From NCBI GenBank assembly GCA_008690995.1, contig VRMN01000003.1, positions 372,001-436,000 of the forward strand: 64,000 nucleotides of DNA. The letters run 5' to 3'. Origin of the DNA: Porphyridium purpureum. Lineage: Eukaryota > Rhodophyta > Bangiophyceae > Porphyridiales > Porphyridiaceae. The notes beneath the pieces were generated by a model. The model was given only the letters and a program-made list of their open reading frames with translations. It had not been told where the DNA came from and did no database searches. Each line of letters starts with the position of its first letter. Position 1 is the stretch's first letter. The translations under genes and the position numbers were made by a program. Below, piece by piece: positions 57,984 through 64,000 of this stretch.

Positions 57984-59408
57984 CGCCCTTGAACCTGTAC
58001 AACGACGTTGAGTCGGCACCACGTCGCAACGACACAGAAGCCATGGAAAGCGACATCAAAAACCCGACACTCGTGCGTGATGGACGTTAGCCGATGTCAG
58101 TACACGATTTATGAGCAAATGGAACACATCCGAATTCCTGCAGAAGAACCTTCGATGTTTGCTATTGGTCCAGGGCACGCATAATCCTAAAGCGTTTCGA
58201 ATTCTAGAGCGTATGTCAGGCGGTCATGCTAACCATCGGAAGGTGACAGGGCGTTGTACTGTGTTCCTGCCTGTCTCCCTGTCCATTCACAGAACGGCAA
58301 ACACGCAGGTTACAGCGCATACCTGTTGGCGCAGGTTTGACACAGACTTCACATGAGCGGAAGTCTCGCCATCCGACACGTTGTTCGAGTATCGAGAGAG
58401 AGAGAGGGAGTCGAGTTCCCGATTTCGCGGACAAACGGCAAACAGCGCAAATGACCACAACGTACTTGTTTGTGGAGCATCCCTTTGCCTTACTGGCTGC
58501 TCCCAAACGCTTGAATCTCAGAACGCAAACATATTTTGCGGGCGGAACGCTCGATGAACTCTGTCGAAAGATGCATAACCCCTGTCACGTTCCAGCTTGA
58601 ATCGCGCGCAACGTGTGCGCCAGTTGTCTATAACGGCAGACCTGCTCTTTTGGTTCCAACCCTCTCGATCAAAGGCGGATGGCTCAAATTCAAACTGGGG
58701 TGCACCCGCCCATACACGTTTTTTTGTCGGAACTCAAGAACCATGCTTGCTGGCATACCCCTTTTTGAAGAAAACAAAACGCCCACCACCGAATTTGTTT
58801 CTACGCAGAGGGTTAAGCGTGTTTTCTAAAAAAAGATACGTGGCAAAACATGCCCAATTTATTGGATAACAAGCCACCAAGTCCAGTATCGAGCAAGGGA
58901 AAGACGACACAAAATGATGAAACGAAACCGGGACGCCCATGCTCCTTTTTTCGTGTCTGAGTGTGTAATTTGTGGCCCGAACGTGGAATTTTTGTAGTTG
59001 GGAGCGCGTGCATACGCGTTTGAGATGGTTGGTTGGTCATTACAGGACTGAGGCACGGTGAACGAACGTCGCTCGAATCTGACGGTGCGGGAGACTGCAA
59101 GATGCACGCGCTCAATATGTGGTTGGTCAACGTGCCAGATGGGCAGGAGGTGGGAGGGAAGGAGGGGGAATATTCGAATTTTGGAAGCGGCAAGCGGCAA
59201 GCGCGAAACCGGAGTGGCTGGCCATGCATGCAGTAGCTGCTTGTCGAGATAAACTGAGCAAGGCTGATTCACCTTTGCTACGGATTTCTATCGTGTGCGA
59301 TGGTATGACCAAAGCCCGTTTCTGCAAGGTACCGTCGCTCGCACTTGACACCGCGCACAGGTTGTGTCAAGCCGAATGGTATCATCAGCTTTCGCTCCAC
59401 GCAAGGGA
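57984..59408. other. spacer between the head-to-head kinase copies
   Basis: About 1.4 kb between the two TATA boxes forms a shared divergent upstream region. A GA microsatellite is at about 58393-58409. The spacer is not itself an obvious palindrome beyond the promoter arms. No gene is supported. Confidence 0.5.
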
Positions 59409-59414
59409 TATAAA
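59409..59414 (+). promoter_or_regulatory. TATA box of right kinase copy
   Basis: CAAGGGATATAAAGG lies 120 bases upstream of the ATG at 59534, the same distance as in the left copy. The earlier ATG at 59438 lies about where transcription would start, so it is a less likely start codon. Confidence 0.65.
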
Positions 59415-59533
59415 GGCACGGTGACGCCTCGTGCATTATGATTCAGGAGCAGGACGGTGTACGGCTGCAAAGTGCATCGGAGAAGACGAAGTCAAGGAAC
59501 AACCTGGCACAGCGAGTACCACACAGAAACGGA

Positions 59534-60697
59534 ATGGCGAGCCACGATACACGAACGCACCAGAGACGCCAGGCATCTGGCGATGTGCACCTTCTGGCGC
59601 AAAGGGACGTGGCGTCACTTTCCGAGCTTGAGGGCGTGGCCCAAGCCCGAAATAAGACCCTGGCAAAACATGGAATCACTTTGTCCAAGATTATTGGTCA
59701 GGGCGGACAAGGCGCAGTGTTTAGTGCCGTTGGTCCGCAGGGCAAGGTAGCAGTCAAAATGCTCCGTAAGCTTTCCGGCAAAGCTGGCGCGGCCCAACGC
59801 GCACATGTCAAGGCAGAGGTGAAGATCCTCTGCGACGTCGCGCACGAGAATGTGCTGCGCATCATCCAATGGTTCGAAGATTCATTGTACTACTACGTGG
59901 TGACCGAACTTGTGGAAGGAAAGGATCTCTTTGATGTGGCCGCAGCGCGCACGTTCACCGAGAATGAGATCCTGCTGATTTGCAGCGACGTTGCCGAGGC
60001 GCTGGCGGCGATCCACGCGCGCGGCATTGCGCACAGAGACGTCAAGCTGGAAAATGTGCTGCTCGAATCGTCCTCGTTCCAAGCGAAACTGATTGACTTT
60101 GGCTTTGCATGCAAGGTTGGTGACATGGAGGACATTGGCGAGCGCCGCCAGTTCCCCGGGACGCTGAAGTATCAAGCGCCGGAGGTTGTGCAGCGAATTG
60201 CGTCGTACGACGCGTTTCGGGCCGACATGTGGGCGGTTGGTGTGATGGCGTTTGCGCTGATCTGCGGTGAGTACCCATTTAGTGGCGCGACGCACGATGA
60301 AGTGACGGCAGATATCCGTCGCGCGGAGGTGTCGTTTGCGCACCCGGTGTGGGAGCGCGTGACGCCGGACGCCAAGACCCTGATCAAAGCTCTGTTGAAC
60401 CGGGACCCGGCGCTGCGCCCGGCAGCAAGGCAAGTTGCCCGGTTTTTGGAAATATTGATGGCCGAGCGGGTGATCCAGCTGAATGTGCACGAACAAAAAA
60501 CGCAGACGCAACCGCAACCGCAACCGCAAAGACGAAGTAAGAGTGCACGCAAGAGGGAGTCGCTGGACTTTGCGCCATTGACAAACAAATTTTCGTCAAT
60601 CGCAAACGAGTTGAGGCAGAATTGCGCACCTCCGGGCCTCACGATATCGCCGAGATTGGTAGGACTGTTCAACAGGCAAAACCTACCCGTCATATAG
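59534..60697 (+). CDS. Ser/Thr protein kinase, right copy of inverted pair
   Basis: The 387-aa protein starts at MASHDTRTHQRRQ, matching the left copy; an in-frame ATG at 59438 would give 419 aa. Motifs are the same (IGQGGQGAVFSA, VAVKML, HRDVKLENVLL, DFGFACK, YQAPEVV). The tail differs: an extra PQPQPQ run and a diverged end (NCAPPGLTISPRLVGLFNRQ). The core kinase domain is almost unchanged at DNA level relative to the left copy, while the promoter, leader and tail are clearly diverged. In the C-lobe most of the few differences change the amino acid. Confidence 0.9.
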   Translation: MASHDTRTHQRRQASGDVHLLAQRDVASLSELEGVAQARNKTLAKHGITLSKIIGQGGQGAVFSAVGPQGKVAVKMLRKLSGKAGAAQRAHVKAEVKILCDVAHENVLRIIQWFEDSLYYYVVTELVEGKDLFDVAAARTFTENEILLICSDVAEALAAIHARGIAHRDVKLENVLLESSSFQAKLIDFGFACKVGDMEDIGERRQFPGTLKYQAPEVVQRIASYDAFRADMWAVGVMAFALICGEYPFSGATHDEVTADIRRAEVSFAHPVWERVTPDAKTLIKALLNRDPALRPAARQVARFLEILMAERVIQLNVHEQKTQTQPQPQPQRRSKSARKRESLDFAPLTNKFSSIANELRQNCAPPGLTISPRLVGLFNRQNLPVI

Positions 60698-60744
60698 GGT
60701 GATCCTTAGGATTCCTCTTGCGCAGCTCATGGACATAAAGAAAA

Positions 60745-60752
60745 TATATAAA
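60745..60752 (+). promoter_or_regulatory. TATA-like element upstream of longin-like gene
   Basis: TATATAAA lies ~190 bases before the ATG at 60941, followed by GGTACACC. The placement is looser than in the Myb and kinase genes. Confidence 0.35.
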
Positions 60753-60940
60753 TGGTACACCTGTATCTGCAATCACTCTCTCGCCCAGAGAGAGCGGGCC
60801 CCGTTCAATCACTTGGAACTCGGGACGCACAAGTTGAGGACCAAATCAAAATTGAACGGGCATCGTTTGAATCAGTGCACCTGGATCAGATGCGAAGACC
60901 GGATTCGTGATTGGCTTCCTGGCGGGGAGCCGAGTTGCGG

Positions 60941-61549
60941 ATGATTAACGCGCTGTATGTCTTTGGCCTCGCTGGCGACGTGCAGGTGGGGTTTGAGTGG
61001 CGTGCCGAGACGCAGGCAGCTGTGGTGAGCAACGTGAATACTAGTAGCGGTGTCGACCCGACGAACAAAAGGGCCTTGGGGCAGGCCACTTTTCCGGCGG
61101 GCTCGGCAGTAAAGACGTCGTCGTCCTCATCACCAGTCGAGCTGCCTCCTGCGGCAGGGGCGCGCGTTGGTCCGCTCATCAAGGTGGTACAAAAGTTCAA
61201 CCGCGAAATCCATGGCGGCGGGTTGCAGAGTATTGTGTTTCGCGCACCCATAAAAAACTTTGAGAATCGGATTGGCTCGAACGGTGTGAACAGCCTCGAA
61301 TGGGCCAAGGGCCCTGGATACTACGTGTCCTGTCGCTTCCTTGACCGCACTTGCGTCGCCGTGCAGGCTACCGAATTTTACGACGACCCGGAAGCGCTTT
61401 TGGAGGACTTTTCTGGCGCTGTCTTTGGCCTCTTGCTCGAGGGGGTTGAGCTTGACGATCTGAGCAAGAATGACAAGTTCATGTCTCTCTGGAATGATAT
61501 CAAGATCAAGTACGAGCTCGAACCAGGCGCTCTAATAGCAAATACTTAG
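60941..61549 (+). CDS. protein of unknown family, possible longin fold
   Basis: The 202-aa protein starts at MINALYVFGLAGDVQVGFEW, a hydrophobic strand-turn-strand opening like that of adaptin mu/sigma chains and other longin proteins. A variable Ser/Pro/Ala-rich loop (residues ~30-80) follows. The C-terminal half has YYVSCRFLDRTCVAVQATEF, then an amphipathic helix (PEALLEDFSGAVFGLLLEGVEL) and KFMSLWNDIKIKYEL, the order expected for the later strands and helices of a longin domain. I cannot assign a complex. Vesicle-trafficking is an inference from fold only. Confidence 0.6.
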   Translation: MINALYVFGLAGDVQVGFEWRAETQAAVVSNVNTSSGVDPTNKRALGQATFPAGSAVKTSSSSSPVELPPAAGARVGPLIKVVQKFNREIHGGGLQSIVFRAPIKNFENRIGSNGVNSLEWAKGPGYYVSCRFLDRTCVAVQATEFYDDPEALLEDFSGAVFGLLLEGVELDDLSKNDKFMSLWNDIKIKYELEPGALIANT

Positions 61550-61720
61550 GTCTAATCATGCAATGGCACGAAATTGAGACATCTGGAATCATGCTTTGTT
61601 CATTTCGTTTGAATTCATCTTTGCCGCGTGGATCATCATAAAGTGAAAGGCGAAAGGAGAAAGAAAAAACATTTTAAGAAATGTGCCGTACGTTAAATGG
61701 CACACTGCGGGACATCTCCA

Positions 61721-62740
61721 TTATCCCGACGCGTCGGCTGTTTCCATTGCGGCAGCATCCTCTTCTAGGACGGACACAAGTGACAGCGGCTCTACAGAAT
61801 CGTCCGTCACACGGCAGCACAGCACTGTAACGTCATCCAGCTTTCCACCTTGATGGTCTTGACCTGCCTTTCGACTAGCAACTGCAAAGGGAACGTCAGT
61901 GGTTGGATTCTTGGCGTTCTGGACGGCAAACGCGGCAAGCTTCTCTGCCAGTTCTGTCGGGCTGCCATCATCCCCAAACTCCGAGACAATGCTCACAATA
62001 TCATCGTCAAACACATTGTCAAACAGACCGTCGGTGGCAACAATCACCCAGTCACCCTTGCGCACGCGCTGGTTCACATTCTGACCCATCTGGACCGAAT
62101 CGGAGCTGTCTGAACCCAGTTGGTAAGGACAGTTAAAGAAATGCTGTTGCTCCTTCGTGCGCCACATCAACTTGCCATCACGAACAATGCGCACACCAGA
62201 ATCGCCGAGGTTGATTCCGTTCATCCTGCCCGATTCCTCCATTCCCACGACGCACGCGGTGCTCGCACCGACCAGCGTGTTTGCCTCGGCAGCGTCAATC
62301 AGACTTTTTACGCTCAGCTTGACACCGTTCTCCTGAACATTATTGAGAGTCAGCAAAGCAAGGTTCTGCGAATAGAGACGCGGATCCACGCCATTCACGG
62401 CAGCGCCTCCCACACCGTCAAACACACCCACCGAGTTGCCTTCAATATAGAACGCGTCCTCGCCCGTCTGCTTTTCCGGATGCGCCAGAAAGGCATAGCC
62501 GACATCAAAGTACAGCGGCGGCGGTGGCGGACCGTCCTTGGAGATGAACGGGATCTTGAAATTCCCGATCATGTTCAGTTCCGTCGAGGCCGCGCGACCA
62601 CGCGCGCGGTGCGATCGCACGCTTCGTGCGCGAGCCGCGCCATCTGCTCCATGATTCCTCCTCAGCCGGGCGCCGCAAACAGATCTCGTCCCGCTGAACT
62701 GGTCCACCAGAGGCACGGACGGAACAAACAGCGTCGCCAT
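61721..62740 (-). CDS. PTC7-type PP2C phosphatase, organelle-targeted
   Basis: The 339-aa protein starts at MATLFVPSVPLVDQF; the frame open to 62923 overlaps promoter elements. About 65 Arg/Ala-rich N-terminal residues look like a transit peptide. Metal-binding motifs of the PP2C/SpoIIE fold: GEDAFYI, VFDGVGG, GASTACVV, NLGDSGVRIV, VIVATDGLFDNVFD, KLDDVTVLCC. This short PTC7/PBCP-like class acts in mitochondria (CoQ synthesis, Ptc7) or plastids (PSII core dephosphorylation, PBCP); the transit-like leader leaves both open. Confidence 0.87.
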   Translation of the reverse strand: MATLFVPSVPLVDQFSGTRSVCGARLRRNHGADGAARARSVRSHRARGRAASTELNMIGNFKIPFISKDGPPPPPLYFDVGYAFLAHPEKQTGEDAFYIEGNSVGVFDGVGGAAVNGVDPRLYSQNLALLTLNNVQENGVKLSVKSLIDAAEANTLVGASTACVVGMEESGRMNGINLGDSGVRIVRDGKLMWRTKEQQHFFNCPYQLGSDSSDSVQMGQNVNQRVRKGDWVIVATDGLFDNVFDDDIVSIVSEFGDDGSPTELAEKLAAFAVQNAKNPTTDVPFAVASRKAGQDHQGGKLDDVTVLCCRVTDDSVEPLSLVSVLEEDAAAMETADASG

Positions 62741-62768
62741 CGCAATTTCCAATCTCGTTCTTCTTGTC

Positions 62769-62796
62769 GTCCCGCGTCCCGCGTCCCGCGTCCCAC
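62769..62796. repeat. heptamer tandem repeat in PP2C leader
   Basis: CGTCCCG is repeated about four times in a row, ~30-55 bases upstream of the phosphatase ATG, probably in its 5' UTR. Confidence 0.8.
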
Positions 62797-62899
62797 ACCC
62801 CACCCTCCTGCACGTGCTTCCAACCCGAAGGAATCTCGCCCTACTTCTCCACCAGCATCTCCGATTTTCAAAACACGCCCTTAAAAAATCTAATGGGAA

Positions 62900-62970
62900 A
62901 CTGTACTCACTGTACATAAACAATTTCGAGCTTACGCCAAATAAGCAGTCCTTCTCGGCGTTTACTGTAC
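62900..62970 (-). promoter_or_regulatory. TGTAC-element cluster upstream of PP2C
   Basis: ACTGTAC occurs at 62900, 62909 and 62964, two of them only 9 bases apart. They are 160-230 bases from the ATG at 62740 and just past the gyrase A stop. If the PP2C start were at the far upstream end of its open frame the element would be coding, which supports the later ATG. Confidence 0.5.
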
Positions 62971-63022
62971 AGCTCGACGAAGCTGGTGTCGGCGCTGCGG
63001 GTTCGCCACAAGGTCACTCGGT

Positions 63023-64000
63023 CTAATCCAGTTCCTCGCTTCCCGAACTGGCTCCGTCATCGAGATCCTCGCCTCCATCTTCTCCCACGTCTGCGTCTAT
63101 GTCTCCGTCCAGCTCGCCCATTTCAGTCTGTGCTACGATGGCAATGTCTGTCACCGTCTCGTTGGCAGCAACCGATTGCACTAAGCAGCCCTTCGCCATG
63201 CGGCCTAATATCGGAATGGAGTCGAGCTCCTGGCGGTTGATGGTACCATTGCTCGTGATGATCATAATCTGGTCTCCCTGCTTGCACGAACGCAAGCCCA
63301 CGACGCGCGCGTCCGTTTTCTTGGTCGGAAGCGCAATCACTCCGCCGCCGCCGCGGAGCTGTAGCTTGAAGTTTTTGGCCATGACGCGTTTGCCGCGCCC
63401 GTCAGATGCGATCATGATCAGCACAGATTCACTGTTGTCTGCAGCTGAAATGATATCCATATCCACAATCTCGTCGTGCTCGGAAATTCTCATCGACCTG
63501 ACGCCTCGTGCCCACCGGCCCATGCTGCGCAGCGATTTCGGAGAGCACGAGAAGCGAATGACCTTACCGGCTCGCGAAGAGACAATAATGGAGTCCTCGT
63601 CCTCGCACTTGCGAACCCAGCCCAACTGATCTCCGTCCGCAAATTGTATCGCACGCAACCCACGAATATTAACTCGCTCAAACACATCCAAGCGCGTCTT
63701 TTTCACCAGACCCTTCTTAGTCAGCAACACGATGGACGAATTTTCCTCAAACGCGGAAACCGGAAGCAACGACGCTACGCTCTCACCCGCCGGCACACCC
63801 GGAATCAAGCGGGACAGGGGTAGCCCACGTGATGAGCGCGAGCCCGCGGGGACCTTGTACGCGGGAAGCTTGTACGCAATGCCGAGATTGCTAAACACTA
63901 AAATATCGTCGTGGTCCCGGCAGTAACAAAAGTGCTCCACAATGTCGTCCCCCTTGAGCTTTGAAATGCCTGCCTTACCCGCCGTCCTGCGACGTTGCGA
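63023..64000 (-). CDS. gyrA: DNA gyrase subunit A, C-terminal part (runs off the window)
   Basis: The frame is open to the window end, so the N-terminal breakage-reunion domain lies beyond 64000. What is visible is the C-terminal beta-pinwheel that wraps DNA: the GyrA-box QRRRTAGKAG at the very edge, then blades such as DDILVFSNLGIAYKLPAYKVP, SSIVLLTKKGLVKKT, SIIVSSRAGKVIRFS, VLIMIASDGRGKRVMAK and IMIITSNGTINRQ. The box shows this is gyrase rather than topoisomerase IV. An acidic tail (Asp/Glu-rich, ending SGSEELD) closes it. In algae gyrase is nuclear-encoded and supercoils plastid and mitochondrial DNA. Confidence 0.93.
   Translation of the reverse strand, partial: SQRRRTAGKAGISKLKGDDIVEHFCYCRDHDDILVFSNLGIAYKLPAYKVPAGSRSSRGLPLSRLIPGVPAGESVASLLPVSAFEENSSIVLLTKKGLVKKTRLDVFERVNIRGLRAIQFADGDQLGWVRKCEDEDSIIVSSRAGKVIRFSCSPKSLRSMGRWARGVRSMRISEHDEIVDMDIISAADNSESVLIMIASDGRGKRVMAKNFKLQLRGGGGVIALPTKKTDARVVGLRSCKQGDQIMIITSNGTINRQELDSIPILGRMAKGCLVQSVAANETVTDIAIVAQTEMGELDGDIDADVGEDGGEDLDDGASSGSEELD

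Noticed and set aside
59882-60529. 215-codon open frame antisense to the kinase, also present opposite the left copy
   Set aside because: Its conservation in both copies is explained by the near-identity of the kinase genes themselves.
62741-62923. Longer N-terminus for the PP2C protein
   Set aside because: It would run through a heptamer repeat and two ACTGTAC elements; the ATG at 62740 gives a normal transit peptide.
1-64000. CRISPR arrays, insertion sequences, LTR or virus-like elements
   Set aside because: I saw no regularly spaced repeats, transposase, reverse transcriptase, integrase or capsid-like frames anywhere in the window.

Overview
The window is nuclear DNA of a photosynthetic eukaryote, most likely a unicellular red alga; Porphyridium or a close relative is my best guess, by inference only. 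The reasons are as follows. Genes are dense, on both strands and almost all uninterrupted: only two have an intron I can place with confidence (a DHHC palmitoyltransferase and SKP1). Several proteins carry plastid- or mitochondrion-type leaders, including a bacterial-type gyrase A, a CvfB-like protein and an ankyrin protein. There is a CCT-domain regulator. The NADPH oxidase has an extra block of membrane helices inside its NADPH-binding half, which I recall as a red-algal trait. I see no transposon, virus-like element, rRNA, tRNA or CRISPR array.

Layout. 0-7.7 kb: NADPH oxidase, a SAM-domain membrane protein, a MATE transporter, a doubtful small ORF and a RING-H2 protein. 8-19.2 kb: Golgi-type GT61 glycosyltransferase, proteasome RPN12, DHHC acyltransferase, an M66-like zinc metallopeptidase, TAF11, an Aladin-like nucleoporin and a CGFS glutaredoxin. 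19.5-28 kb: a Myb regulator, a 1.9 kb region without a clear gene, an F-box protein, a CvfB-like protein and a GT90 glycosyltransferase. 28-37.6 kb: ankyrin protein, the five-RRM protein MRD1, an ABC1K/ADCK kinase-like protein, a CCT protein, a nucleotide-sugar transporter and a small helix-hairpin-helix-like protein. 37.8-46 kb: a kinase with two large insertions, SKP1 (two exons), a shortened intronless SKP1-like gene, an RNase III with two dsRBDs, and only the C-terminal half of NDUFS1. 47.5-64 kb: a second Myb, a diverged ~277 bp tandem repeat, a bZIP factor, mitochondrial ferredoxin, a CAMK-like kinase, a head-to-head inverted pair of nearly identical kinases, a longin-like protein, a PTC7-type phosphatase and the 3' part of gyrase A.

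Working themes. Housekeeping genes dominate: proteasome, TFIID, SCF, rRNA processing, respiratory chain and Fe-S supply. They are mixed with secretory-pathway sugar enzymes (GT61, GT90, a UDP-sugar transporter) that would suit an alga making much extracellular polysaccharide, and with signalling genes (four Ser/Thr kinases, one ABC1K, one phosphatase, two Mybs, a bZIP and a CCT factor).

Regulation. Two promoter styles can be seen. Many housekeeping genes have ACTGTAC/GTACAGT elements roughly 50-200 bp upstream of the ATG, often in pairs and between divergent genes. The Myb genes and the inverted kinase pair instead have a clear TATA box about 105-135 bp upstream of the ATG. The observations I rate highest are the split NDUFS1, the inverted kinase pair, the promoter dichotomy, and the DHHC intron that falls inside the catalytic Cys codon.
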